Positions 8,985-19,096 of a DNA stretch of 64,000 bases are shown here, one piece after another. A program made the translations under genes and the position numbers. The notes below the pieces were generated by a model. That model had not been told where the DNA came from. It did not search any database and saw only the letters and a program-made list of their open reading frames with translations. Source of the DNA: Roseibium aestuarii (GTDB taxonomy: Bacteria > Pseudomonadota > Alphaproteobacteria > Rhizobiales > Stappiaceae); NCBI RefSeq assembly GCF_008477545.1, contig NZ_VORA01000005.1, forward strand, positions 1 through 64,000, written 5' to 3'. Every line of letters starts with the position of its first letter. Position 1 is the first letter of the stretch.

Positions 8985-9995
8985 TCAGATGAGCTTGGCC
9001 ATGGCGACAGCGGTGTCGGACATGCGGTTGGAGAAGCCCCACTCGTTGTCGTACCAGGTCAGGATACGGACGAAGGTGCCTTCCATGACCTTGGTCTGGT
9101 CCATGTGGAAGATCGAGGAGTGGCTGTTGTGGTTGAAGTCCACGGAAACCAGCTGGTCCTCGGTGTAGCCCAGGATGCCCTTCAGTTCGCCGTCAGCGGC
9201 AGCCTTGATGGCAGCGTTGATCTCTTCCACGGAGGTCTCGCGGGAGGCGATGAAGTTCAGGTCTACCACGGAGACGTTCGGGGTCGGAACGCGGATGGCG
9301 ACGCCGTCGAGCTTGCCCTTCAGTTCCGGCAGCACCAGACCGACGGCCTTGGCGGCGCCGGTGGAGGTCGGGATCATGGACATGGCGGCTGCACGGGCGC
9401 GATACAGATCCTTGTGCATGGTGTCCAGGGTCGGCTGGTCACCCGTGTAGGAGTGGATCGTGGTCATGAAGCCCTTCTCGATGCCGACGGCCTTGTTCAG
9501 CACATAGGCGACCGGAGAGAGGCAGTTGGTGGTGCAGGAGGCGTTGGAAACGACCAGGTCGTCCTTCGTCAGGGACTTGTCGTTCACGCCGAAGACGATG
9601 GTCTTGTCGGCGCCGTCGGCCGGAGCGGAGACCAGCACGCGCTTGGCGCCAGCGGCCAGGTGTGCGGAGGCCTTGTCCTTGGCGGTGAAGATGCCGGTGC
9701 ATTCCATGGCAACGTCAACACCGAGGTCGCCCCACGGCAGGTCCTTGGGGTCGCGGATCGCGGTCACCTTGATCGGCTTGCCGCCGTCGATGGTGATGGT
9801 GTCGCCGCTGACGGTCACTTCAGCCGGGAAGCGGCCGTGCACGCTGTCATAGCGCAGCAGGTGGGCGTTGGTTTCCACCGGGCCGAGGTCGTTGATGCCG
9901 ACCACTTCGATGTCGGTGCGGCCGGATTCGACGATCGCGCGCAGCACGTTGCGGCCGATGCGTCCGAAGCCGTTGATTGCAACCTTGGTTACCAT
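8985..9995 (-). CDS. gap: Glyceraldehyde-3-phosphate dehydrogenase, type I
   Basis: The 336-residue enzyme starts with the Rossmann motif [10 protein letters not shown] and has the catalytic [10 protein letters not shown] with Cys154. The acidic residue in GINDLG after strand 2 favours NAD over NADP. GGGGAGTT lies 4-11 bases upstream of the ATG and serves as ribosome binding site. It catalyses the oxidative phosphorylation of glyceraldehyde-3-phosphate, with Pgk acting next. The gene follows tkt after a strong terminator, so it likely has its own promoter in 9996-10090. Confidence 0.97.
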   Translation of the reverse strand: MVTKVAINGFGRIGRNVLRAIVESGRTDIEVVGINDLGPVETNAHLLRYDSVHGRFPAEVTVSGDTITIDGGKPIKVTAIRDPKDLPWGDLGVDVAMECTGIFTAKDKASAHLAAGAKRVLVSAPADGADKTIVFGVNDKSLTKDDLVVSNASCTTNCLSPVAYVLNKAVGIEKGFMTTIHSYTGDQPTLDTMHKDLYRARAAAMSMIPTSTGAAKAVGLVLPELKGKLDGVAIRVPTPNVSVVDLNFIASRETSVEEINAAIKAAADGELKGILGYTEDQLVSVDFNHNSHSSIFHMDQTKVMEGTFVRILTWYDNEWGFSNRMSDTAVAMAKLI

Positions 9996-10090
9996 GTTTA
10001 ACTCCCCGAAGTTGTCTTGGCGCCGACGGTGGCGCCCTGTCTCAGCGAATTGAGATTGCGAGTGAATACGCCTTTTGGGTTCATTCGAAA

Positions 10091-10122
10091 ACCGCCGCCC
10101 GGAAGGTATTCCGGGCGGCGGT
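10091..10122 (-). terminator. Intrinsic terminator of tkt
   Basis: A perfect 14-bp stem (10091-10104 with 10109-10122) with a 4-base loop is followed on the minus strand by TTTTC. It is one of the strongest hairpins in the window. Confidence 0.9.
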
Positions 10123-10138
10123 GCCTTTTAAATCAATT

Positions 10139-12136
10139 TTACTTGGGATCCGCGCCGAGCTTGGCCCGGGCTGCGGCCACCACAGCCTTCGGCGTGATGC
10201 CGAAGTGTTCGTAGAGCACCTTGGCGGGGGCGCTGGCGCCGAAGCCGGTCATGCCGATGAAGATGCCGTCGGAGCCGATGAACCGGTCCCAGCCCATGCG
10301 GATGCCGGCTTCCACGGCGATCTTGACCGGGCTCTTGCCCAGGATGGAGGCCTTGTAGTCGTCCGACTGGGCTTCGAAGAGCTCGAAGCTCGGCACGGAG
10401 ATGACGCGGGCCGCGATGCCGGCTGCCTTCAGTTCGCCATGGGCTTCCACGGCGATCTCGACTTCCGAACCGGAGGCGAAGATCGTCACGGCCGCATCAT
10501 CGTCGCTGTCGACCAGCACATAGGCGCCGCGGGCGCAGAGGTTGTCTTCCTCGAAGGACTTGCGCTGGGACGGCAGGTCTTGGCGGGTCAGGGCGAGGAT
10601 GGACGGCTTGTCCTGGGTTTCCAGGGCCAGCTGCCAGCATTCCAGGGTTTCCGTGATGTCTGCCGGACGGAAGAAGTTCATGTTCGGAATGGCGCGCAGG
10701 GCGGCATAGTGCTCGACTGGCTGGTGGGTCGGGCCATCTTCGCCGAGGCCGATGCTGTCATGGGTCATCACGTGGATGACGCGCTGGCCCATCAGGGCGG
10801 CCAGGCGCAGGGACGGACGGCAGTAATCGGAGAAGATCAGGAAGCCGCCGGCATAGGGGATCACGCCGCCATGCAGCGCCATGCCGTTCATGGCTGCGGC
10901 CATGCCATGTTCACGGATGCCGTAGTGGATGTAGCGGCCGGAGAAATCGTCCGGGGTGACCGGCGCGGTCTGCTTGGTCTTGGTGTTGTTGGAGCCGGTC
11001 AGGTCGGCGGAGCCGCCGATGGTTTCCGGCACCACTTCGTTTAGCACGGTGAGGACCGCTTCGGAGGCCTTGCGGGTGGCCATCTTCGGCTGGTCTTCGG
11101 CCAGCTGCTTCTTGTAGTCGAGCACGGCCTTTTCGAAGCCGGCCGGCAGGTCGCCGCGGTTGCGGCGCTCGAACTCGGCGCGGGTTTCGGCGTCGACGGC
11201 CGCGAAGCGCTTCTGCCAGTCCTTGTGGGCATGGGCAGAGCGCAGGCCGGCAATGCGCCAGGCGTCGAGAATGTCGCTCGGGATCTCGAAGGGCTCGTAG
11301 GTCCAGTTGAGGGCCGCACGGGTGCCGGCGATCTCGTCCGCGCCCAGCGGAGAGCCGTGAACGCCGTTGGTGCCGGCCTTCTTCGGTGCGCCGAAGCCGA
11401 TGGTGGTCTTGGCGGCGATCAGGGTCGGGCGGTCGCTGGCCTGGGCCTGACGCAGGGCGGCGGCGATGGCTGCCGGGTCATGACCGTCGACGGACAGGGT
11501 GTTCCAGCCGGATGCGGCGAAGCGTGCGACCTGATCGGTGCTGTCGGTCAGGCTCACGGCGCCGTCGATGGAGATGCCGTTATCGTCCCAGATGACGATG
11601 AGCTTGTTCAGCTTCAGGTGGCCTGCCATGGACAGGGCTTCCTGGCTGATGCCTTCCATCAGGCAGCCGTCGCCGGCCAGCACATAGGTGAAGTGATCCA
11701 CCAGGTCCTTGCCGAAGCGGCTTTCCTGCAGCTTCTCGGCAATGGCCATGCCCACGGCGGTGCCAAGACCCTGGCCGAGCGGGCCGGTGGTGGTCTCGAT
11801 GCCGGCGCCATGGCCGAATTCCGGGTGACCGGCGGTGCGGGCGCCCAGCTGGCGGAAGTTCTTCAGCTCGTCCAGGGAGAAGTCCTCGTAGCCCAGGAGA
11901 TAGAGCAGGCTGTAGAGGAGCATGGAGCCGTGGCCGGCGGAGAGCACGAAGCGGTCGCGGTCCGCCCAGTCCGGGGCGGTCGGATCGAACTTAAGGAACT
12001 GGGTGAAGAGGACCGTCGCAATGTCCGCGGCACCCATGGGCAGGCCCGGGTGGCCGGACTTGGCTTTTTCCACCGCGTCGATGGCAAGGAAGCGGATTGC
12101 ATTTGCCATGCGCTGATGTTTGTCGAGATCGGTCAT
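10139..12136 (-). CDS. tkt: Transketolase
   Basis: From the ATG at 12136 the protein has 665 residues, the normal size; an open frame extends to 12928 but lacks family character. Motifs: [14 protein letters not shown] (substrate and TPP site), [13 protein letters not shown], the thiamine-diphosphate motif GDGCLMEG...N, and FRPAD in the central domain. It moves two-carbon units between sugar phosphates in the pentose phosphate pathway using thiamine diphosphate. It is the first gene of the tkt-gap-pgk-fba run. Confidence 0.97.
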   Translation of the reverse strand: MTDLDKHQRMANAIRFLAIDAVEKAKSGHPGLPMGAADIATVLFTQFLKFDPTAPDWADRDRFVLSAGHGSMLLYSLLYLLGYEDFSLDELKNFRQLGARTAGHPEFGHGAGIETTTGPLGQGLGTAVGMAIAEKLQESRFGKDLVDHFTYVLAGDGCLMEGISQEALSMAGHLKLNKLIVIWDDNGISIDGAVSLTDSTDQVARFAASGWNTLSVDGHDPAAIAAALRQAQASDRPTLIAAKTTIGFGAPKKAGTNGVHGSPLGADEIAGTRAALNWTYEPFEIPSDILDAWRIAGLRSAHAHKDWQKRFAAVDAETRAEFERRNRGDLPAGFEKAVLDYKKQLAEDQPKMATRKASEAVLTVLNEVVPETIGGSADLTGSNNTKTKQTAPVTPDDFSGRYIHYGIREHGMAAAMNGMALHGGVIPYAGGFLIFSDYCRPSLRLAALMGQRVIHVMTHDSIGLGEDGPTHQPVEHYAALRAIPNMNFFRPADITETLECWQLALETQDKPSILALTRQDLPSQRKSFEEDNLCARGAYVLVDSDDDAAVTIFASGSEVEIAVEAHGELKAAGIAARVISVPSFELFEAQSDDYKASILGKSPVKIAVEAGIRMGWDRFIGSDGIFIGMTGFGASAPAKVLYEHFGITPKAVVAAARAKLGADPK

Positions 12137-12577
12137 GTATGTTCCGTGGCTTGTGCGGCGCGATGCCGTGGACGTCGGTTCGCCTTGGGTGCGGCCAGAC
12201 GGGGCCTCAAGGCGGAAAGGCGCCCGACAAATATCAGGAACCTTGTGTGAGTCAATAAAGCGCGCGCGGGTGCGGCACGCGTTGAGCCTTGTCAAAAAGG
12301 GAATTGAGGATTCTGGACAGGTCGCCATTGACGGGAAGAAGACCCCTTGCCTAATCTTCGGAGGCGCGGCGGAATGAGGCACTCGGCCCTTCGGGCAAGT
12401 GATCGACAGCCCTCGTTTGATTGAAAACTTTTCAGGATCGGGGGACCGAGGCATGTCGGTCGCCCGAACAATTTCCCGCAGGGAGCTTTTTTCTGTAGGC
12501 TCGTCGGCCTGAGGCCCCCCTGCAATGCCTGTGCATTCGACCTGCGCAAGCGGCCCGCAGATGGAACATGGACGGAT
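12137..12577. other. Divergent intergenic region between tkt and the DUF4164 gene
   Basis: This 441-base stretch has no convincing coding frame. Because the flanking genes diverge it must hold both promoters. I could not pick out a confident -35/-10 pair. One GATTC (GANTC) site lies near 12308. Confidence 0.5.
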
Positions 12578-12874
12578 ATGGCGGATACGGGTTTTCAAGC
12601 CGAGCTCTCGATCGAGTCGGCCCTGGACAGGTTGATCAAGGCCGTGGACGGTCTGGAGGGGGCTGTTGATCGGCGCCTCAAGGCCGACCATTCCCTGTCC
12701 TCCCTCCAGGAAGACCTGCAGCGCCTGAGCGAAGACCGGTCCGATCTGGCCAACCGGCTCGACCATGTGCAGGCGCGCGCTGATCGCCTGAGCGATGCGA
12801 ACCGGGACGTGTCCCGCCGTCTGGTGACCGCCATGGAGACCATCCGCGGCGTTCTCAACGTGCACGGAGGCTGA
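12578..12874 (+). CDS. DUF4164 family coiled-coil protein
   Basis: A 98-residue, nearly all-helical protein with heptad-like leucines from about residue 12 to 85. DUF4164 proteins commonly lie directly before zapA in Hyphomicrobiales, as here (10-base gap). The function is unknown; a helper role in ZapA/FtsZ assembly is a guess from position. Confidence 0.75.
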   Translation: MADTGFQAELSIESALDRLIKAVDGLEGAVDRRLKADHSLSSLQEDLQRLSEDRSDLANRLDHVQARADRLSDANRDVSRRLVTAMETIRGVLNVHGG

Positions 12875-12884
12875 CGGTCCGCTC

Positions 12885-13256
12885 ATGGTGCAGATCAACG
12901 TCACGATCAACGGCCGCTCCTTCCGCATGGCCTGCGATGCAGGGGAGGAGGAGCGTCTCTATGCACTTGCCGACCGCTTCGACGGATGGATCTCGGACCT
13001 CAAGGGGTCCTTCGGCGAGATCGGCGACCAGCGTCTCACGGTGATGGCCGGCATCATGGCCACCGACCAGCTGGTGGAGATGGAAAAGCGCGTCGCCAAC
13101 CTGGAGCGGGAGCTTGCCGAGCTGCGCCGCGATGCCCAGTCGGGCAAAGACGGGCTGCGCGCCCGCGAGGCGGAAACAGCAGCGGCGCTGGAACAGGTCG
13201 CAGCCCGCATCGAGGGGCTCGCCCAGAGCGTCTCGCGCAGCCTCAAGCCCACCTGA
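12885..13256 (+). CDS. zapA: Cell division protein ZapA
   Basis: The 123-residue protein has the ZapA N-terminal domain ([16 protein letters not shown], then [15 protein letters not shown]) and a C-terminal coiled coil (about 65-115). ZapA bundles FtsZ filaments at midcell. In many proteobacteria zapA is followed by 6S RNA and a 5-FCL gene; here a LuxR-type gene on the opposite strand lies between. Confidence 0.9.
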   Translation: MVQINVTINGRSFRMACDAGEEERLYALADRFDGWISDLKGSFGEIGDQRLTVMAGIMATDQLVEMEKRVANLERELAELRRDAQSGKDGLRAREAETAAALEQVAARIEGLAQSVSRSLKPT

Positions 13257-13272
13257 CCCGACCACGCCTTCC

Positions 13273-14403
13273 TCACAAGGCCCGGCTCAGGAAACAGAAG
13301 CGTTCTAGCCGTGAGATCAACGCCTTCTGGGAAGAGACGCCGCACTTGCCCATGGCGGATTTCAGCTGCTTGCGCACCGTATCCTCGCTCACCCCATGGC
13401 AGCGGGCCAGATCATCAAGCGTTTCGCCTCGGGCAATTGCCCCGATCGCACGGCATTCGGCCGGGGAGATCGAGAAGAGCTGTGCAAACCGGCGGACCTC
13501 CTGATCCGAGAGGTCCAGCGTGTTGGTCATGGGCGTGATCAGCAAGAGGATCCGGCCGCGCGACACCGGAGCAAGCCGGGAGGGTAGGGCCGGGTCGATG
13601 ATGACGCGCACCGCCAGATCACAGGGCTGCTGGAAGCAGGGCGTCAGAAACTCCGAGAAACGGGGTGCCTTGTCTCCGGCGAGAAGATCCAGCTGCTTGC
13701 GCCAGCGGCGCTGGGCGGCCGGATCGGCGAAGCTCAGATGACCTGTGTGGCTCAGCAGGGTGCCGCCGCGCATATGCTCTTCTGCCAGCCGGTTGGCGAA
13801 GAGCACGGCTCCGTGGCGGTCGAGAATGAGAACGCCCTTGCCCGAGAGGGACCAGAGGTCGCCCAGGGTCCGCCGCTGCTGCTGCAATTCCAGGCTCGCC
13901 ACGGTGACGCGCGTGGCCTGGCGCAGGGGCGTCATCAGTCTGGAGATCGCGGCAACCTGCTCGGAGGTGAAGGGGTTCCGGTCGTTGCGCGGTGCCAGGG
14001 CGAAGCCGGTGAAGACGTCGCCGCTCGACAGGTTGCCCTGGGCGAGATTGCGCATGCCCCAGCGGGAGAGGCATTCGTTGTAGGCGACGTCGGTTCGCAG
14101 TTCGGCCTCGCTGAGGACATCATGCTCGAGCAGGACCTTGCCGACGGGCGCCTGTTCCAGCCGGGGAATGCGCGGGTCGATCAGGATGTAATCGGAGAGA
14201 TAGGTCTCGTAGCCTTGCCGGTCGCCGCGGACAAAGCAGTCGAAGAGAGGGCGCTCATCCGCATTGCCTAGGCACAGGACGTTGAATGGGCCGCCGGCTA
14301 CGTGGTCGGAGACGGCCGTCAGGATGTCCGGCCAGAGCTCCGGGTGGATCGCGGCCTCGAACATGGCCTCCACGAGCGCCTCTTCCCCGCACCCCACTTT
14401 CAC
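13273..14403 (-). CDS. LuxR-family transcriptional regulator
   Basis: In this 376-residue protein the last 65 residues form a LuxR/GerE-type helix-turn-helix (SPAECRAIGAIARGETLDDLA, then VSEDTVRKQLKSAMGK). The N-terminal 300 residues contain a stretch with PAS-like character (about 190-230, GVLILDRHGAVLFANRLAEEHM). No autoinducer-binding domain or receiver domain is recognised. It is convergent with zapA (16-base spacing) and faces away from the 6S region. The upstream 14404-14570 segment is AT-richer than its surroundings. The target genes are unknown. Confidence 0.85.
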   Translation of the reverse strand: MKVGCGEEALVEAMFEAAIHPELWPDILTAVSDHVAGGPFNVLCLGNADERPLFDCFVRGDRQGYETYLSDYILIDPRIPRLEQAPVGKVLLEHDVLSEAELRTDVAYNECLSRWGMRNLAQGNLSSGDVFTGFALAPRNDRNPFTSEQVAAISRLMTPLRQATRVTVASLELQQQRRTLGDLWSLSGKGVLILDRHGAVLFANRLAEEHMRGGTLLSHTGHLSFADPAAQRRWRKQLDLLAGDKAPRFSEFLTPCFQQPCDLAVRVIIDPALPSRLAPVSRGRILLLITPMTNTLDLSDQEVRRFAQLFSISPAECRAIGAIARGETLDDLARCHGVSEDTVRKQLKSAMGKCGVSSQKALISRLERFCFLSRAL

Positions 14404-14559
14404 CCTGCGTCTCCCGAGTTTGGTTCAAGACGGTGTCGCATAATTGTGACACCTGCGGATCCTCTTCCGGTTCATTCCCCAAATGGGGGGTGTGGAACCT
14501 GTCAGGATCGTGGCAAGAACCTGACTGTTTGATCAAGATATTTCTATCGAGTCATTTTA

Positions 14560-14672
14560 TTTTGAAGTGCTAGACATTGACGGTGTTTTTGCCGTTGCCC
14601 GACGGGAAGCTGGTACCCGCACCGGTTTCCATAGACTCTTTGAGCCGGACACCTTGTGTCTGGCTCTTTTTT
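14560..14672 (+). ncRNA. Candidate small RNA ending in an orphan terminator
   Basis: A textbook intrinsic terminator on the plus strand (stem 14642-14651 with 14657-14666, one wobble, loop of 5, then six T) has no coding gene upstream on that strand for 1.3 kb. It must end some transcript, most simply a small RNA of roughly 60-110 bases beginning after the AT-rich 14530-14580 segment. No promoter was assigned with confidence and the 5' end is arbitrary. Confidence 0.45.
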
Positions 14673-14757
14673 CTTGTGTCGGGGAAAAATTTTCCCGCGC
14701 CCTTCCGCAGCTCACGATGCGGCGGGGGCTGGTCAGGGCCGCGCAGGAGGATTATAT

Positions 14758-14920
14758 GGGACTTGCGGCTGCCCGATACGTCAGGAAACTTATTCCCCGG
14801 GGCCTTACGCATTCCTTCGGGAGCTGTCCCCGCTTCGGACCGTGGTCTGTTGCACACGGCGCCCACCTACACAGTAGGTTCTCCGGGATTGCATCTTCCA
14901 ACGGTCGGGTGGCTGTCCTT
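14758..14920 (+). ncRNA. ssrS: 6S RNA
   Basis: It lies in the classical place, before the 5-FCL gene and after zapA. The ends pair: 14759-14762 with 14915-14918 and 14768-14776 with 14905-14913 (nine consecutive pairs, including wobbles). Inside is a CGGGG...CCCCG terminal stem and an ACCTAC/GTAGGT hairpin near the 3' side, as in alphaproteobacterial 6S RNA. A TTATAT-like -10 lies just upstream (14752-14757) and a pyrimidine-rich tail follows. 6S RNA mimics an open promoter and sequesters sigma-70 RNA polymerase. The boundaries are approximate. Confidence 0.75.
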
Positions 14921-14955
14921 CCTTTTCCCCTTTCTTTTCGTCCGGATGGTTTTCC

Positions 14956-15522
14956 ATGGAAACGCTGGCTGCGCTGAAGGACAGGCTCCGCCAGGATGCC
15001 CTTCTCCGGCGGGCCGCCATGGATCCGCTGCTGCGCATCGAGGCCGGGCTGACCCTTGCCGAACACGTGGCGGCGCTGGAGCTTGCGCCCGGCTGCATGG
15101 TCGCGGGCTTCTGGCCCATCCGTGATGAAATCGATCCCCGCCCCCTGATGTCGGCGCTGCGCGAGCGGGGGCACCGGCTCTGCCTGCCTGTCGTGTCCGA
15201 GCCGCACCTGCTGTTCCGGGTGCTGGAACGGGGGGCGACGCTGCAGCCCGCGGGCTTCGGCACCCAGGCGCCCGGTCCCGACGCGGAGCAGGTGACGCCG
15301 GACGTGCTTCTCATGCCGCTTGCCGCCTTTGACAGCTTTGGAAACCGGATCGGCTATGGTAAGGGCCACTATGACAAGGCGCTGGCCGCGCTGGAAAGGG
15401 ACCGCCGACGGACCTGCATCGGACTTGCGTTCGAGGCACAGGAGGTGGACCGGGTTCCGGCCGAGCCGCATGACCGGCCGCTGGATGGCATCCTGACCGA
15501 GGCCGGGTTCCGCCGTTTCTGA
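14956..15522 (+). CDS. 5-formyltetrahydrofolate cyclo-ligase
   Basis: The 188-residue protein has the family's RIGYGKGHYDKAL motif near residue 135 (ATP/Mg site), MPLAAFDSFGNR before it, and an N-terminal basic helix. It converts 5-formyl-THF to 5,10-methenyl-THF with ATP. It directly follows 6S RNA, a widely conserved linkage, and is 16 bases before the phosphoesterase gene, so the two are probably cotranscribed. Confidence 0.93.
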   Translation: METLAALKDRLRQDALLRRAAMDPLLRIEAGLTLAEHVAALELAPGCMVAGFWPIRDEIDPRPLMSALRERGHRLCLPVVSEPHLLFRVLERGATLQPAGFGTQAPGPDAEQVTPDVLLMPLAAFDSFGNRIGYGKGHYDKALAALERDRRRTCIGLAFEAQEVDRVPAEPHDRPLDGILTEAGFRRF

Positions 15523-15538
15523 AACTGCTCGAGGCCCC

Positions 15539-16360
15539 ATGAAGCTTCTTTTTCTCGGCGATCTGGTCGGACGGACCGGTCGCACCGCTGTCATTGACCA
15601 GCTTCCGGGGCTGATCGAGGATCATCAGCTCGACTTCGTCGTGGTCAATGGCGAGAACTCCGCCTCCGGCTTCGGCATCACCGAACAGATCCTGCAGGAT
15701 GTTCTGGATGCGGGCGCCGATGTGGTGACGCTCGGAAATCACTCCTGGGACCAGCGCGACACGCTCGTCTATATCGAGCGGCAGGACCGCCTGCTGCGAC
15801 CGGTGAACTATCCCAAGGGCACGCCCGGCCGGGGAGCGCATCTCTTCACCGCCCGCAATGGGGCCCAGGTGATGGTCGCCAATGTGATGGGCCGGGTCTA
15901 CATGGACCCGCTCGACGATCCGTTTGCCGTGATCGACCGGGTGGTCAATGATTGCCCTCTCGGCCAGGTGGCCGATGCGATCATCATCGACATGCATGCA
16001 GAAGCCACCAGCGAGAAGCAGGCCATGGGGCATTTCCTTGATGGCCGCGTGTCGCTCGTGGTCGGCACCCACACCCACGTGCCAACCGCCGACCACCAGA
16101 TCCTGACCCATGGCACCGCCTATATGTCCGATGCGGGCATGTGCGGCGACTATGACAGCGTGCTCGGCATGGAAAAGGACGAGCCAGTGAACCGCTTCCT
16201 GCGCAAGATCCCCGGCGGGCGCTTCACTCCGGCCGGCGGCGACGCAACGATCTGCGGCGTGGCGGTGGAGACCGACGACCGCACCGGCCTGGCGCTCAAG
16301 GTGGCGCCGGTTCGCATCGGTGGACGGCTCGATCCGGTTCTGCCTCCGTTCTGGAGCTGA
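15539..16360 (+). CDS. YmdB-type metallophosphoesterase (TIGR00282 family)
   Basis: The 273-residue protein begins LLFLGDLVGRTGR (metal-binding Asp), then VVNGENSASG, VVTLGNHSWD and VVGTHTHVPTAD, all metal ligands of the calcineurin-like fold. Members of this family hydrolyse 2',3'-cyclic nucleotides in Bacillus (YmdB). The start ATG is 16 bases after the 5-FCL stop. The length is standard and all ligands are present. Confidence 0.9.
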   Translation: MKLLFLGDLVGRTGRTAVIDQLPGLIEDHQLDFVVVNGENSASGFGITEQILQDVLDAGADVVTLGNHSWDQRDTLVYIERQDRLLRPVNYPKGTPGRGAHLFTARNGAQVMVANVMGRVYMDPLDDPFAVIDRVVNDCPLGQVADAIIIDMHAEATSEKQAMGHFLDGRVSLVVGTHTHVPTADHQILTHGTAYMSDAGMCGDYDSVLGMEKDEPVNRFLRKIPGGRFTPAGGDATICGVAVETDDRTGLALKVAPVRIGGRLDPVLPPFWS

Positions 16361-16483
16361 CCGCAAGGCAGACGCGGACAGGCGCGCCTCCCGTTGCTTG
16401 CGCGGGGCGCTGGATTTTGTCCGCGGCTTTGCCTATAAGCATCGCAACTTTCCGACACCTATGCGCAAGAGCCGAGAAGAGCC

Positions 16484-17218
16484 ATGGCAGGACATTCACA
16501 GTTCAAGAACATCATGCATCGCAAGGGTCGCCAGGATGCGATCCGTTCGAAAATGTTTTCCAAGCTGTCCAAGGAAATCACCGTGGCAGCCAAGGTCGGC
16601 GGCCCGGATGCCGATGCCAACCCGCGCCTGCGTCTGGCCATCCAGAACGCGAAGGCCCAGTCCATGCCGAAGGACAACATCCAGCGCGCGATCAACAAGT
16701 CGCAGGCTGGTGAAGGCGACAACTACGAGGAAGTCCGCTACGAGGGTTACGGCCCGAATGGCGTTGCCGTCGTGGTCGAGGCCCTGACCGACAACCGCAA
16801 CCGCTCTGCTTCCAACATCCGCTCCTATTTCACCAAGTGCGGCGGGTCTCTGGGTGAAACCGGCTCCGTGTCCTTCATGTTCGACCGGGTCGGCGAAGTC
16901 ACCTACAAGCCGCAGATTGGCGACGCGGATGCGGTGCTCGAAGCCGCCATCGAAGCAGGTGCCGAAGATGTGGTGAGCGACGAAGACGGTCACACCATCT
17001 ACACCGCCTTCGAGGATCTGAACGAGGTTGCCAAGGCTCTGGAAGCCAGCTTCGGCGAAGCCGAGACCGTCAAGATCATCTGGAAGCCGCAGAACCTGAC
17101 GCCGGTCGACGCCGAAAAGGCTCCCGGCATGATCAAGCTGCTGGACATGCTGGAAGAAGACGACGACGTCCAGAACGTCTACGCCAACTGCGACATCGAC
17201 GAAGCCGCCCTCGCCTGA
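16484..17218 (+). CDS. yebC: YebC/TACO1 family protein
   Basis: The 244-residue protein begins [18 protein letters not shown], the family hallmark, followed by [10 protein letters not shown] and [10 protein letters not shown]. YebC proteins were described as DNA-binding regulators and more recently as ribosome-associated factors that help at difficult proline motifs. In many proteobacteria yebC directly precedes ruvC; here a MazG-like gene and a TSUP permease intervene. A clear terminator follows. Confidence 0.95.
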   Translation: MAGHSQFKNIMHRKGRQDAIRSKMFSKLSKEITVAAKVGGPDADANPRLRLAIQNAKAQSMPKDNIQRAINKSQAGEGDNYEEVRYEGYGPNGVAVVVEALTDNRNRSASNIRSYFTKCGGSLGETGSVSFMFDRVGEVTYKPQIGDADAVLEAAIEAGAEDVVSDEDGHTIYTAFEDLNEVAKALEASFGEAETVKIIWKPQNLTPVDAEKAPGMIKLLDMLEEDDDVQNVYANCDIDEAALA

Positions 17219-17242
17219 GGCTGTTTCGTCCGCTTCTGAAAG

Positions 17243-17267
17243 CCCCGGCCATCGTGCCGGGGTTTTT
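17243..17267 (+). terminator. Intrinsic terminator of yebC
   Basis: A perfect 7-bp stem (17243-17249 with 17256-17262) is followed by five T. Confidence 0.85.
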
Positions 17268-17396
17268 GTTTGTGGGGCGGGCGTGCGGGGGAGGCAAAGG
17301 TGACAGCGAGGAGCGCCTTGAGGACCGGGAGGCTTGCGCTCGCGGCGCCGTGGGGGCAGAGATGACCCTCCGCCCTTCGAGCCCCGCAGGACCCGC

Positions 17397-17699
17397 ATGA
17401 TCGACAATCTCTTCGAGCTGACCGCCAATGACACCAAGACCCTGCAGGAGCGGGCGCTGAAGCTGTGCGAGGAGGCGGGCGAGGTGGCGCAGGCGGTGCT
17501 GTCGGCCACCGGAGCGCCGGGATCGGCCTACAAGGGTCTCGATCTCGCCGATGTGCGCGAGGAAGCGGTCGACGTGATCATCGTGGCGCTGGCGGTGCTC
17601 GCCCAGGCGAGCGAGAGCGAAGAGGCCTTCAAGCGCGATCTGGAACGGCTGGTGTCGACCAAGGTCGCCAAATGGCAGAAGACGCTCGACCAGCGCTGA
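17397..17699 (+). CDS. MazG-like nucleotide pyrophosphohydrolase
   Basis: The 100-residue all-helical protein carries the MazG metal motif: LCEEAGEVAQAVLS then REEAVDVIIVALAVL, i.e. EExxE followed by ExxD. The family hydrolyses NTPs or dNTPs to the monophosphate and PPi. The ATG at 17397 was chosen because the protein then starts with the usual N-terminal helix; a frame from 17334 adds only arginine-rich sequence. It is convergent with the TSUP gene, 5 bases apart. Confidence 0.8.
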   Translation: MIDNLFELTANDTKTLQERALKLCEEAGEVAQAVLSATGAPGSAYKGLDLADVREEAVDVIIVALAVLAQASESEEAFKRDLERLVSTKVAKWQKTLDQR

Positions 17700-17704
17700 G
17701 GACC

Positions 17705-18466
17705 CTAGCGCAGGAGGCCGTCCATCGCGGGCATGGAGGTGACCGCCGCGATGGCGATCAGGCTGTAGGCGATGACCCGGTAGAATTTCGGGTCGGCGGT
17801 TCGGAAGCCGGTGGAGCCGAGGAAAAGGCCCAGCCCATAGGCGGGAATGCCGGTGACCAAGAGCCTTGCCACATCGAGGGTGAAGAAGTCGCGCAGCCAG
17901 TAGGCGAAGACGGTGCCGATGCTGGAAACGGCAAAGAAGACGATGAGATTGGCGCGGACGATCGCCGGTTCCTTCGCGCTCGACAGCCAGAAGGCGACGA
18001 CTGGCGGGCCGGCGACCTGGCTGACCCCGCCCAGCACGCCGGCAACCGCGCCGACGCCGAAGGACACGGGTGTCGAGGGCTGGCGGTGATAGCGCCAGCC
18101 GGAGACAAGCAGCACCAGAACACCGGCGACAATCGCAAAGATCAACCAGCGCAGCATGAGCACGTCGAGGGTGGCAATCAGCCAGGTGCCCACATGGACG
18201 AAGATCATGGAGGCGACGACCGCCGGGATGATCGTCCGCCAGTCGCAGAGGCGCAGGGCCTTGATGACGAGCGGCATGGCAACCACGAAGTCGAGCACCA
18301 GGAAGCCGGCGGCCGCAGTGGGCGGATAGAGCAGGGCGGTGGCCACGGGCATGTAGATCATGCCGGCCCCGAAGCCCGCGAATCCCCGCACGCAGCCCGC
18401 GATGAACAGGACCGCGCAGAGGAACGCCATGGTTCCCGCAGAGGTGGTGGCAAACAGGTCGAACAT
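17705..18466 (-). CDS. TSUP family (TauE/SafE) membrane permease
   Basis: The 253-residue protein has about eight hydrophobic segments in two halves, with [17 protein letters not shown] in the first and [25 protein letters not shown] in the second, which are the glycine-rich repeats of TauE/SafE permeases. The family exports sulfite, sulfoacetate or related anions; the substrate here is unknown. It is inserted between yebC/MazG-like and ruvC, breaking the usual yebC-ruvC linkage, and diverges from ruvC. Confidence 0.88.
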   Translation of the reverse strand: MFDLFATTSAGTMAFLCAVLFIAGCVRGFAGFGAGMIYMPVATALLYPPTAAAGFLVLDFVVAMPLVIKALRLCDWRTIIPAVVASMIFVHVGTWLIATLDVLMLRWLIFAIVAGVLVLLVSGWRYHRQPSTPVSFGVGAVAGVLGGVSQVAGPPVVAFWLSSAKEPAIVRANLIVFFAVSSIGTVFAYWLRDFFTLDVARLLVTGIPAYGLGLFLGSTGFRTADPKFYRVIAYSLIAIAAVTSMPAMDGLLR

Positions 18467-18567
18467 GGGGTCCGCGGGGCGTCCGCACTGGAAAAGAGAA
18501 GGTTGTTTCCTGCGTAGCCGGGGCTTGTGCTGGCGTCAACGCGGAAGTTTTGTTACCGCTTTGTTCT

Positions 18568-19083
18568 ATGATGCATCCGATTCGAGTGCTCGGCATTGAT
18601 CCGGGCTTGCGGCGGACGGGATGGGGGCTGATCGAGGTGACGGGCAATCGTCTGAGCTTCGTGGCGTCCGGGACCGTGACCTCCGACAACAAGTTGAGCC
18701 TGGCCGAGCGGCTGGTCCAGCTTCACGATGGCCTGACCCGCGTGGTGGAGCTGCACCAGCCGGCCGAGGCCGCCGTGGAGCTGACCTTCGTCAACAAGGA
18801 CGCGGGCGCGACCCTGAAACTGGGGCAGGCTCGTGGGGTTGCCCTGCTGGTGCCGGCCCTTGCGCGGGTGCCGGTCTCGGAATATGCGCCGAACCTGGTG
18901 AAGAAGACGGTCGTCGGCACCGGGCATGCGGAGAAGGAACAGATCCGCGTCATGGTGAAGGTGCTGATGCCCAAGGCCGTGTTCGACACGGACGACGCCG
19001 CCGACGCGCTGGCCATTGCCATCTGTCACGCGCATCATCGCAACACGAACAGCGGCCGTCTGGCCCAGTTGGGGGCCGCGTGA
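18568..19083 (+). CDS. ruvC: Holliday junction resolvase RuvC
   Basis: The 171-residue nuclease is read from the tandem ATG at 18568. Catalytic acidic residues are visible in [23 protein letters not shown] and [15 protein letters not shown]. RuvC cuts four-way junctions extruded by RuvAB. It is followed by ruvA after 13 bases. The longer frame from 18550 lacks a ribosome-binding site. Confidence 0.95.
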   Translation: MMHPIRVLGIDPGLRRTGWGLIEVTGNRLSFVASGTVTSDNKLSLAERLVQLHDGLTRVVELHQPAEAAVELTFVNKDAGATLKLGQARGVALLVPALARVPVSEYAPNLVKKTVVGTGHAEKEQIRVMVKVLMPKAVFDTDDAADALAIAICHAHHRNTNSGRLAQLGAA

Positions 19084-19096
19084 GCGGACAGCAGGC

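Noticed and set aside
12137-12928. Extension of the transketolase frame to 12928
   Set aside because: The extra 264 codons have no similarity to transketolase and overlap the DUF4164 gene; the standard start is at 12136.
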